A program made the position numbers and the translations under genes. From positions 6,734,191 through 6,798,190 of the forward strand of contig CM036223.1 in assembly GCA_020631735.1 (NCBI GenBank): a stretch of 64,000 bases of DNA. Direction: 5' to 3'. This document shows, one piece after another, positions 11,201 through 20,317 of this stretch; within the stretch, counting starts at the first letter, position 1; every line of letters begins with the position of its first letter. The notes beneath the pieces are model-generated. The model ran no database searches. It was not told the DNA's origin and saw only the letters and a program-made list of their open reading frames with translations. The stretch comes from Saccharum officinarum. Taxonomy: Eukaryota; Streptophyta; Magnoliopsida; Poales; Poaceae.

Positions 11201-13129
11201 TTATTATTGTGCCCCAGATCTATCAATCAATAAAAGAAAAGATAATAGCTATAAGATGGCACTAATCTTGATTATATCAAGGAAATATATGTAAACATGT
11301 AACATGCACATTACTGAGACCACCAGATTAATCTTGCGCAATAATTCTCACATGCATCTTATTGAACATTCTCGTTATGTATTTAGCATCTAATCCAAAG
11401 ATATAAGTTCCAGTGACTATTGGCACCAAACTAGACTATGCACAGACATAGAGTGTAATTGCTTCAATCAATCAACATTACTTAAATGAGAACCATTAAA
11501 TCGGCACAATAATCCTCACATGCATATTATCAAATATTACTTCATATATTTAACATCTGATACATGGTTATCAGTTCCAATGACTACTGGCATCAAACTA
11601 GACTCAGACAGCCAGTGTAATTGCTTCAATCAACCGTCAATACTCAACCAAGAACCATTAGAACGTGAAAGGCATTGATGCTTCCCTAGCAGGCTAGAAA
11701 ATAGTGGAGATGTACGGAAAAGACAGTTTGATCAGTGGTTACAGTATAGTAGCAGAGATTACCATGACAGGTATCATCTTGGCACATTTGGCAAGCGTTT
11801 GGACAGGGAAGCTGACATACTTGAGGGCCTGAAATAAGTTACTTTATGTATTCAGTAAAGAAGTAACACGAAACAACACATATATATGGCAAAAGAAATG
11901 GAGGACAGAAACTATCCAACCTCATACTGGCAGGTTGTGGTCAGTATATTTGATATGGAGACAACACCATATTTGTGTAGCGGAGCCCCTGGGTCCAAGG
12001 ATTTCTTACTTGCCTGCACAGGATTACAAATAAAGAAGTTAACATGCCTGCATATCCAGACGAGTAGGAGAGGTAACCTGTGAGAGGGGTTCAGTCATAC
12101 CAGTAACACCATCGCAGACACCATGGATGTGGTGATGCGGTTACAGAAAACAAGGAAAAGTGAGTATCTGAAGAACTCCTCCTCTACTCCATATGGAACT
12201 CTCATGATCTTCTCCTACACAGAATCAACACGAAAACAAACACATCTAGTAAGTAAAGACGGCGGCACACGCTGTGTGGAAAAGGAACCAGAATGTCTCA
12301 AGTTGCTTGATACTAAAGAGCAATATACTAACTCCGTCCCAAAATAAATCAATTCGTAGAAACACTACAAAGTTTGATCAACTTTATAGAAAAGGGTAAC
12401 AAACTAACAACATCCAAGACACCAAATAAGTATATCATGAAAATATATAACATGATATATCTAGTGATTCTGATTTTATATCATAAGTATTGGTGCTCTT
12501 TTCTATGAAGTTGGTCAAACTTAAAATAATTTGACTTAGGACAAGCGAGTAAGAGGTAGGCATGCTTGTCACTGGTTTGGACTGGAAGCAGTGCTTGGGG
12601 GAAAATCCATTTGTTGAATTATTAGAGCAAGGGAACAAAACAAGGGCCCCTATGCGGCGCCATGGGGCATGAAACCCTCTGTGGCCAGACGAATCGCAGC
12701 TGAAGATCGCATACTGTGCCACACGCCAGCGAAAAATTCAATCGCGAGGAAGCTGAGCACCAGAGGCCACAGCGCCCCTGCCGCCGCCGTGGAATCGGCC
12801 GGCGCGGCAAGGCCGGAGCACTAAAGGAAGGCGACAGATCAACACGCGGAAATCCCCCCCTGGCGGATGCTACGTCCAATAAGTCTCGGCACCGAGGGAG
12901 TGGACAGGAAATGGTGGCAGGGGGGAAGGGGAGCGAAGAGGGAGGAGGAAGCACTACCAGCAACCCAAACCCAACACACCTGGAGGACGCCGTAGACGAG
13001 GAGGGTGCTCATGATGCCGAGGATGGCGAAGCCGCAGCGGGCCGCCCAGCGGCGGCGGTCGTCCTTGTCCTTGTCCCTGTCCCTGTCCGCCGCAACCGGC
13101 AGCAGCCCCGGCGCCGCCGCGTCCGCCAT
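8237..13129 (-). CDS. UDP-galactose/UDP-glucose transporter (UTR-type, SLC35B family), 11 exons
   Basis: The predicted protein is a 357-residue multi-pass nucleotide-sugar transporter. The family exchanges cytosolic UDP-galactose or UDP-glucose for UMP across ER or Golgi membranes to feed glycosylation and wall-polysaccharide synthesis. Exons (minus strand): 13129-12980, 12214-12101, 12013-11921, 11828-11763, 11219-11121, 10001-9922, 9414-9302, 9120-9032, 8691-8605, 8514-8446, 8350-8237. They sum to 1074 bp with every junction in frame, all introns are GT-AG, and the stop is TGA 8239-8237. The N terminus is a charged cytosolic tail (about 27 residues) followed by the first membrane helix. Diagnostic segments are TTTCQYEALKYVSFPVQTLA (exons 3-4), KGRESTIWGVSLMLGYLG (exon 6), DGFTSTFQDKLFKGYDMEIH (exon 7) and TFGALTFATIMTTRQ (exon 9). 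The tail is Pro/Ser-rich (SPPRGSSPNP). No break or missing exon is seen, so the gene looks functional. The closest named relatives are Arabidopsis UTR3/UTR5-type proteins; substrate specificity is inferred from the family. Intron 1 holds a Stowaway-like MITE. Confidence 0.93.
12332..12550. mobile_element. Stowaway-like MITE in intron 1 of the transporter gene, worn
   Basis: It starts ACTCCGTCCCAAAATAAATC next to a TA. The far end (CTTAGGACAAGCGAGTA) is a degraded complement of the usual TAGGACGGAGGGAGTA. The arms AAGTTTGATCAACTTTATAG and ATGAAGTTGGTCAAACTT pair. It sits wholly inside the intron and does not disturb the splice sites. Confidence 0.65.
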
Positions 13130-13560
13130 GGCCCCTCACCTCACCTCCCCTTCCGTCTTCCGCCGCGGCACGACTCGCCTCCTCCTCCGCCGCCGCCCTA
13201 ATAACCAAACAAAACCCAAACCAAACGAAACGCCTCGATGGCGGCGACGCCGCCGGGTCGGTGGTGGATGGGGCGCACGCGCCGCCGGTGGGCCCCGCGT
13301 GGCAGCGAGAGAGAGAGAGGGGGTGGGGAAGCACGAAGCCGTGGGGCGGTTGGCTGGGCTGGCGCTCGCCTCCACTTGCGGGTTCGGGTTCCGGCCGGCG
13401 TGGAAACTGGAAAGGCGACAGGGGCCGTACGGCCGGTCACTCTTTGCGGTTGCGGGGTCAGTACGGCCTGGGGACGGTGTTGTACCAGCCGAGGATTTCG
13501 TTGTGCCACGGGATGATCCGCGACTGCTCATCTTATGAGTTTATTGGTTCCTTGGGTTCC
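13130..13560 (-). promoter_or_regulatory. GC-rich 5' flank of the transporter gene
   Basis: CpG-rich sequence upstream of the ATG at 13129, with no clear TATA box at the expected distance. It suggests a TATA-less housekeeping-type promoter. Several overlapping open frames in this stretch are a by-product of the high GC content. Confidence 0.4.
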
Positions 13561-13808
13561 TGTTTGGAATAAGGGAAATTTTTTTCCTGCGTCCTGTGTT
13601 TTTCATGTAAAATTGAACCGATTCATGTAAAATTCTTGCGCAATTTCTACATTCCAAACAAGCCCTATTCAGCACGGAATCCTCAAGGAGAAGGGTGAAT
13701 AAGCCTGTTGATGTCCATGCAATCCCTCTAGGAACGATTTTTCTGCCTGCCAAAAGCAAAATGAGAGTCTCAAAGCCATAGTTGCAAGCAAGGAGGGTGT
13801 TGTGTTTA

Positions 13809-14028
13809 GGGCACCCGCAATGGTTGACCCATAAGCTAGCTCTAAGCATTCTTTTTATATTTTAATAGAAGAGAGAGAAAAGCTAGCTCTTGATCAAGAG
13901 CAAGGTTCATAAACATATTTCAACAACTTGTGAGAGTGTCATGTGAAGATATCTATGTTACGAGCTATATGCTAAAAGCTAACACTATTGGAGAGATTGA
14001 CTTAGAGCCAGTAACTTTGCGGGTGCCC
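13809..14028. mobile_element. MITE with GGGCACCCGCAA ends
   Basis: The left end GGGCACCCGCAATGG matches the right end read in reverse, GGGCACCCGCAAAG. TTA flanks both sides (13806-13808 and 14029-14031). Internal arms around GCTAGCTCT also pair. The 3-bp TTA duplication points to PIF/Harbinger-type mobilisation. Confidence 0.75.
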
Positions 14029-14421
14029 TTAAGAAGCCCTGTAGCTTTATGTCTTAGTCACAAATCTTATGTTGTGTAATCCACCACGCAGGTGAGCGGG
14101 GGCTTTGCACTTCCGTGCTACTCATAGGTCTTGACTGTGTATTGTTTCACTTCTTTTTCTCTTAACTCTTAACGAAAAACTTGTGCCCCGGCGCATGTTC
14201 ACGAAAAAATGCCATTTACGCTCCGGCAGCCCGCACACACAGAGATCAGATAAACGTACACATGATATCACAGTACACATTATCTTTTTTTGGAACTAAA
14301 CGGACACAAGCATGAAGCATCACATTAGCACCAGACAGATCGACAAATCTGACAAGCAGAAGGGGAGACTAGCTACAACGTCTTCTGACGGTCGGGCAGT
14401 GCATCGGCATCTCCATCAGTT

Positions 14422-15017
14422 TCACTTCTTGCTCGCCAGGAAGACATCGGTTGATGAGAGCTGACACCTGGAGGTCGACGGCATGGCAACCCAACAAAAA
14501 AGAACAGTCTCAGTCTGTCACTCAGAATCAACAGCAAGAACGTTTGGACCAAATAGTTAGTTAATTGCAGGGGGTGGCCTGCATTTCAATCGACGAACGA
14601 ACGAACGAACCTCGTCCTTGCCGACGGCGACGATCTTCTCGGCGAGGTCGACGTCGTTGCCGACTCTGAACCTGTTGATGAGCGTGATGCTGGAGATGGC
14701 CGACATGGGCGTCACCTCCTGCCCGTCGGTCACCATGTAGATGGCCAGCCCGTTCACGTAATTGTGGTCCGTGGGCGGCAGATCGGGGTAGAGCATTTCG
14801 TCCTTGTCAGTGTTGGGGAGGAAGTAAGAGGCGTCCATGATGTCCACGCTCTTGTACAGGCGGCCGAGGCTGCCGTGCTGCATGGTGCCGGGGTGATGCT
14901 CCTGGGCCGCGAGCATCAGGCCGATGGGAGCCTCAGGAGGGCGAACAGCACCTTCCTCGTCTTGTTGTCGACGAGGAGCTTCAGCGGGATCGTCTCGTCG
15001 GACTCGGAAGATGCCAT
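14422..15017 (-). pseudogene. DUF674 gene copy, disabled (frameshift and internal deletions)
   Basis: Exon 1 runs from ATG 15017 to 14611 and exon 2 from 14467 to the TGA at 14424-14422. The GT-AG intron sits at the same place as in the intact copy at 28987. The opening (PLKLLVDNKTRKVLFA) and the C-terminal block (YMVTDGQEVTPMSAISSITL) are well conserved. Compared with the intact copy it has lost about 12 codons after KVLFA. It has a frameshift right after that loss that leads to an early TGA, and it lacks the segment with the four cysteines. The second half stays open (119 codons, start 14916) in the shifted frame. The TATA box upstream is still intact. A dead or severely shortened member of the local DUF674 family is the best reading. 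Confidence 0.8.
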
Positions 15018-15127
15018 CGCTACCTAGTACCTAGGTGGTGGTTCGTGCTTCTTGTGTTTGTGAGTGGGTTTGGAACTTCGGATGGAGTTGGGATGAGCAA
15101 GACGAACGCTGCTGTGGTCGTCGCTGA

Positions 15128-15134
15128 TTTTATA
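15128..15134 (-). promoter_or_regulatory. TATA box of the DUF674 pseudogene
   Basis: TATAAAA on the minus strand, 111 bp upstream of the pseudogene ATG. The intact copy has its TATAAAA at almost the same distance (109 bp). Confidence 0.6.
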
Positions 15135-15580
15135 GACACAGGATCGAGCAGGAGGTGAGCTGGAGGGAGACGGGTTTCATGTTCAGTTCTCGGAAGCTGG
15201 ATCGTCAGGGTTGGAAGATGTGTAGCCTCCATGGCCTGCGAGTGAGAAATAAATGCGTTCTTTGTTGGCAAATGTGCCAGGCCGCTATGCAACCGTTTGC
15301 TTGCATTGGGAAAAAGCACGGCAGTACTGCTACATTTATTCCAAATTAAATTTTCTCGGAGGGTTTGAAATGGGCCTATGCTTATTGAGAAGTCAATTTT
15401 GTTTTTAAAATTTGACTAAATATGTAGAAAATAATATCAATATTTGTATCTCTAAATAATTTTGTTGTGAAAGTATATTCACAACCAATCTAATAATACT
15501 TATTACACGTCACAAACATTAATAATTTTTTTTATATATTTGCTTAAACATAGAAATGTTTGACTCCTCGATATGACGAT

Positions 15581-15707
15581 GGTCCTGTTCATCTGGCTTA
15601 TAATCCGTCTTATTCAGCTTGTTTTTCAGCCGGAACAGTATTTTTCTCTCACAAAAAAATCAGCCAACAGTGTTTTTCAGCCGGCTTATAATTCCAGCCG
15701 AACGGCT
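15581..15707. mobile_element. Short MITE, hAT-like
   Basis: The ends GGTCCTGTTCATCTGGCTTA and, read in reverse, CGGAGCCGTTCGGCTGGAAT are imperfect inverted repeats of a family with CTGTTCGGCTGG ends. Internal arms TTTTTCAGCCGG occur twice. The target duplication is not clear. Confidence 0.55.
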
Positions 15708-16166
15708 CCGATACATGAGACGTGCACTTATTTTGAGATGCAAGATTGAGGTCCGGACAGACTTCATGCGGGAGAACAGAGGATGAGCGCGCGGACAATG
15801 GGGGACTAGCAACGCTTGGGGCAGCCTCCTTCGCGCGTGCAGGGTCAGGGGATCAGAGCAATAGCGCGCGGATCACGGTCTCGCTTGGTGTAGCTGATCT
15901 AGAAAGAGGTTAGAAATGTGCCTCCTCCACCCAACGTGCCTCGGATGGTTTCTTCACGCATTTGATATGCGTGAGGACTCGGTTTCCTTATGTAGAAATT
16001 GTTTCTCTTTTTTTTCTCTCACTAGCAAATATGCACGTGCGACATGTACATGTCTGTAAAAACTATTTCAAATGCAGTTGAAATATTAATTGAATTGTCG
16101 ATATACAATAAAGGTAGATGACAAGTGATTGATTGATTTGATCGTGTCGTATAAAACAAGACTTAA

Positions 16167-16508
16167 GGGGGTGTTTGGTTTCCCCCTCCTAAAGTTTAGT
16201 CCCTGCCACAATCGTATATTTTAATAGTAATTTAGATTATTAAACATATATAGACTAATTACAAAACTAATTGCACAGTTTGAGACTAATTTGCGAGTTG
16301 AATCTATTAAGACTAATTAGTCCATGATTTGACAATATGGTGCTACAGTAAACATGTGATAATGATGGATTAATTAGTCTTAATAGATTTGTCTCGCGAA
16401 TTAGTCACGGCTTCTGTAATTAGTTTTATGATTAGTACCGGAAAACCTATGTGACACCGAATGTGGCACCTCCTAACTTTAATTTAGTCTCCGGATCTAA
16501 ACACCTCC
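16167..16508. mobile_element. Tourist-like MITE (PIF/Harbinger)
   Basis: The ends GGGGGTGTTTGGTTTCC and GGAGGTGTTTAGATCC (reverse reading) are flanked by TAA on both sides (16164-16166 and 16509-16511). The interior contains two inverted arms with the motif AATCTATTAAGACTAATTAG, giving a long imperfect hairpin. Confidence 0.9.
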
Positions 16509-16674
16509 TAAATCGTTTGTTCGTTAAGATGCCTCAGCTGCATATTTAGGAAATTTGGAATGTTGAATGATTCAGTAAATATTTTGAAAGAAACTCCTGG
16601 TGCTAACTATAGCATGTGTTATCTGTCATGTGAAGGTTGAATCAAGGAGAAAACAATTTGTGAATAAAGATTGA

Positions 16675-17024
16675 GGGGGTGTTTAGTTCCTGGAGCGAAA
16701 ATTTTTGAGGGTGTCACATCGGATATTTCATGGGATGTCGGAAGGGGTGTTCGGATACTAATAAAAAAACTAATTACATAGCTCGCCTGGAAACCGTGAG
16801 ACGAATTTATTAAGCCTAATTAATCCGTCATTAGCACATGTTTACTGTAGCACAACATTGTCAAAATCATGTATTAATTAGGCTTAAAAAAATCGTCTCG
16901 CAAATTTATCACAATCTGTGTAATTAGTTATTTTTTCATCTATATTTAATACTCCATACATGCATGTATCTAAACATTCAATGTGACAGGATAAAAATTT
17001 TTTAGGAAGGAACTAAACACCATC
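16675..17024. mobile_element. Tourist-like MITE, second family member
   Basis: The ends GGGGGTGTTTAGTTCCT and GATGGTGTTTAGTTCCT (reverse reading) are flanked by TGA on both sides (16672-16674 and 17025-17027). The central part again has paired arms around TTATTAAGCCTAATTAATCC. Confidence 0.85.
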
Positions 17025-17027
17025 TGA

Positions 17028-18318
17028 ATGCGATAAAAGTGGGTCATGTGGCAAGCCGTAACGTGTGCTGTCCTAATAGGCGTCCTATGACTCATATCAT
17101 GGTCTGCTCTAGGCCATGCATGATCCAACCGGACTCGTATCAACGTCTCCTTGACACCCATGCACGATCAAACTGTCGTCATCTTCTCAGATATGTTTAG
17201 AGGACACATGTCCGACTACGTTTTTGAGTTTGAATAGGAGTCTTACATCTTACATGTAAAATCACGGATGATGAATAGCTCATATAGCATGGCGTCTAGA
17301 TCGAACGGTTATCAACGAGGGAGAGTAAGATCTCGGACGACGGAAGACTCATATTAAACGATGTCAAGATCAAACAGTTATGAAACAGGGATAGCCCCCC
17401 ATAAATTATTCGCTCTTTTATAGTGTAATCAATAATAAATTACTTGCTATGTCAGCAAAATTGATGACGTAACAAGGTGATAATTAATATATATAATAGA
17501 AACTATGTTGGTTTAGTTTCAGCGTTGGGGGAGCCCTAGCGGTGTCTTGCTAGTCCATGCTAGCGCCTTTAGGAACACGTACGCCCGTCCTGCTCAGTGG
17601 CGGAGGCACGATTGAGGGGGGTGGGGGTGTGCTGCTCCCTCTTCTTCTTCCTTCCGCCCCTCATTTTCTTCTTCTTCCTCCTCAAATTTGTAGGATAGGC
17701 TTAGGGAGGCTACGTGGGAATCACAGCGGTAGAGCGGCTATAGCCAGGCAACCCACCCCCACCCCCCACCCACCCCCGTGCTGGCTCCGCTGCTGGTCCT
17801 GCTTACACAGCAGAGCTAACGAAATCCAGTGATGCGAACCTGGATACGCACGCACGTGTGGACTTGAACATGTATACGCAAAAAGCTAGAGGTGATGGGT
17901 TCAAAGAGGCAGAGGTTTTTTTTTAATGTCAATTTTTTTTGAATGTCAAAGAGGTAGAGGTGATGGAACCCATCACCTGAATTTGCTGGTGAATTTTCAT
18001 TTGTTTGGCACGCTTAACACAGACAGACAGGAGTATACAGCACGTACTGCACTGAAGGAACACAGCGTGACATGCAGCAAATACACTGTAGGACTGAAGG
18101 AACACGGACAGGAGTATGCAGCACGTACTACACTGAAGGAACACAGGTGCAGACGAGTTTATTTCTCAAATTTAGCCGAATAACTTTATTCCTTGTATCA
18201 GTACCAGTGACTCCTAAGGAATAAGGTGGTGGTGCATGAGGCAGTGGTTGGTGTTGTGCCTAAATACGCTAGTGCAGTGTCAAGACTCCATGGCAAACAA
18301 GCTGCCACGATGGTCTAT
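17028..18318. other. Intergenic sequence without recognised gene
   Basis: Low-complexity patches dominate: a G/T-rich then CT-rich run at 17580-17690 and a C-rich run at 17745-17780. The phrase CTCAGTGGCGGAGGCA near 17594 is common in degraded grass transposons. A short direct repeat (18027-18147) is listed separately. Nothing here supports a gene. Confidence 0.4.
18027..18147 (+). repeat. Two-copy direct repeat of about 40 bp
   Basis: GACAGGAGTATACAGCACG followed by TACTGCACTGAAGGAACACAG (18027-18066) recurs with few changes at 18107-18146. In between is a third partial copy (GACTGAAGGAACACGGACAGG). It is a local tandem duplication of about 80 bp period. Confidence 0.7.
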
Positions 18319-18515
18319 GGGGGTGTTTGGAACTGTTTCGCTCTACGTTTTTCTGCTCTGCTTTATAATTTTTAATCAAACGGTTTCAGCTTCACGTACT
18401 CTTTTCGAGGATAAAGAGTCGAGTTATGAGAGCACCTAAAGAGATGCTCCACGAACTTTATTTTTTTGTGGAGCTGCTCTACAATGAAGTTTACGGAGTA
18501 GTACCAAATAACCCC
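18319..18515. mobile_element. Probable MITE with GGGGGTGTTTGGAACTG ends
   Basis: The left end GGGGGTGTTTGGAACTG and the right end read in reverse, GGGGTTATTTGGTACTAC, are imperfect inverted repeats enclosing about 197 bp. The internal segment TCAAACGGTTTCAGCTTCACG is familiar from small grass MITEs. The flanks TAT and TAA do not match perfectly. Confidence 0.55.
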
Positions 18516-18878
18516 TAAGTCATCGTCGGCGTGATCAGCACACTATCTTGGCCTCCACATTGCCTTGACTGTTCGTTGAATGAATCGGGCGGGCAGTCAC
18601 TGTATAGTAGGCACTCCATAGGCATACATGAGACATGATCTTGCCAAAATCATAGAAAGAAATCCTTAATGAATCTAACAGTTGTGAAATAAATTTGACA
18701 AAATGATGGCCTCTAGCAACCTTAGGGATCAACCCCTCTAGAAAATCATGGCTTGATAGTTGATACAATGTCGGCAAGCTCGAGAGCGAGCATGGTTGCC
18801 TTCATCATGGTTACAGACAATCAAGTAACTAAACGTCCTCTGACGGGCAGTGCACGTGCATCAGCATTTCCATCACTT

Positions 18879-19041
18879 TCACTTCTTCCTCGCCAGAAAG
18901 CACCGTGTCGGAGCACAGCGCCGCCTTGAGAAGAGCCAGCCCCTGATGGTCGACGGCAGCAAGACAACCCAACAAGAAAGAAGAACATCAGTCGTCTGTC
19001 AGTCAGAATCCAGAATCAACGGCAAGAACGACCGACTAAAT
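18879..19041 (-). pseudogene. DUF674 remnant: last exon and part of the intron
   Basis: On the minus strand exon 2 starts after an AG at 18943 and codes GLALLKAALCSDTV (18942 on). The intact copy has GIALLKAVLRSDTV. An 11-bp loss then removes the SDV part and shifts the frame, leaving FLARKK and its TGA (18881-18879) out of phase. Upstream, intron sequence similar to that of the 14.4 kb copy continues to about 19041, where it stops abruptly and gag sequence of the adjacent gypsy element begins. Exon 1 is absent. This is a third, broken member of the DUF674 cluster, beheaded by the retroelement or by a later deletion. Confidence 0.75.
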
Positions 19042-19527
19042 GGTGTGGTTATCGCTAGCCCGTCCTTCACTGGGGCCTCTAACCAGGGCACTTCTCTGCG
19101 GCTGTACCCAAATGGCATCGCGAGGATCATCTCTCGGGAAAGTACCGGCCAAAGCTGCTGCCAACTCATTGGGGAACCTGCTCATTATGTCTCGGATGAC
19201 GTGAAAGGCTGCACCCTCTGCACCCTCAACTGGAGTGCGTCCTTCAAACTCCACATGCCAACCATCCTATTCTGGCGCATCACCAAGGGCAGGGACGGTG
19301 ATCTCCACTATTGCAAGTCCATCCTCAGCTAGCTGTCTCTCATTCCAAGAGTACACCGGCTCTTGACCCTCTGGGTACCCCACATCATGGAGCACTCTCC
19401 AAAGCAAGGTGGGCATGCCAAACTCACTTAGAAAAGTGTCCATGCTGCGGCGTTCCCGCGGGGCCATCTGGTGACGTGGTGCTCTTCCACCAGTGGACTT
19501 ACGGGCAGTCTTCTTAGTGCGGGCCAT
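19036..19527 (-). pseudogene. Gypsy gag with a histone H3-like N-terminal tail, truncated
   Basis: Reading minus from ATG 19527-19525, the frame opens with ARTKKTARKSTGG-RAPRHQ. It is almost the N-terminal tail of histone H3, with 17 of the first 21 residues after Met identical (differences at H3 positions 5, 14, 18 and 20). R2, T3, K4, R8, K9, S10, T11 and R17 are kept. Similarity to H3 ends there. The following part (MDTFLSEFGMPTLLWRVLHD and on) matches nothing in H3 and reads like a plant gag N terminus. The frame has an in-frame TAG at 19269-19267 and resumes in the same frame (VEFEGRTPVEGAEGAAFHV) to a TAG at 19038-19036. That last stop lies where the element is fused to DUF674 intron DNA. 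Position after an LTR, primer binding site and leader makes gag the natural call. This copy is dead: no rest of gag, no pol. Confidence 0.8.
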
Positions 19528-20300
19528 CTGTAGCACAAGTTTTAAATTACCCGGTGAGAACATATTTTAAGTTGATGTCACTTTTATCAAACTGGGATAA
19601 TCCTTTTATAAGGGGAGGAATGCAGGTTATGAATGAAATGCTCAGGCAGTATGATGCATGCGCGAGTCTTACGTTCTCACAAACTTAGAAAATATGGACA
19701 TCTAACGATGAATTTGGTGGCATACAAACAATCTCTTATATACGTAACTAATTCGATCTACACGATAGACGCTGTTATGTACCTGCAGAAAATTCATTTC
19801 AGCCCATTCCCCATGAATGCATGAAAGCAGTAAATCTACCTACGCGCTCTACACGAATCCCCAGATGCGTGTACAACGGTAGTAACTACCCACACACATT
19901 GTCCTATTGACGGCATCGCCTCAACGGACGGAACACCCACACATGCGATACTTTCATAAAAACATGTGTACAACATGTAATTATTCTAGTATCATATAAA
20001 ACACTCTCCCTAGATCGGCGGTGTATCCGATCATGCTCTCACAGCTCACACTTACCAAAGCGTAGAGGTAACTGATCCATACATTACCACTCAATTAAGT
20101 GGCACTCACACAATATCACGCCGTATGAGCGACGAAAGAGAAATATGGTGCAAGAACCCCAAGTTAGTACTTAAATAGCCACCTAGAGTCCTTAACTGGG
20201 CATACAGGATATGACCACTGGCACACATTTAGTTTTAAAATCACACTTTTTAAATATAATTATGTTTTAAATACACTTATAAACAGTAATCACGCTAAAC
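19528..20300 (-). other. Leader of the H3-tail gypsy element
   Basis: This is the untranslated region between the primer binding site and the gag ATG. The bases just before the ATG (CTTGTGCTACAG) look like a splice acceptor, and an alternative in-frame ATG lies 36 bp upstream at 19563. No coding sequence is recognised in the leader. Confidence 0.55.
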
Positions 20301-20315
20301 CATGCTCCGATACCA
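20301..20315 (-). other. Primer binding site (initiator tRNA-Met type)
   Basis: TGGTATCGGAGCATG on the minus strand, two bases after the LTR end. It resembles the TGGTATCAGAGC primer site complementary to initiator tRNA-Met used by many plant LTR elements. It fixes the orientation and identifies 20318-24165 as the 5' LTR. Confidence 0.8.
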
Positions 20316-20317
20316 GC

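Noticed and set aside
12716..13538. Overlapping plus-strand frames over transporter exon 1
   Set aside because: They are explained by the GC-rich first exon and promoter of the minus-strand gene.
19464..19527. A real histone H3 gene or pseudogene
   Set aside because: Only the first 21-22 residues resemble H3. The following sequence has no histone fold, and the context (LTR, primer site, leader) is that of a gag.
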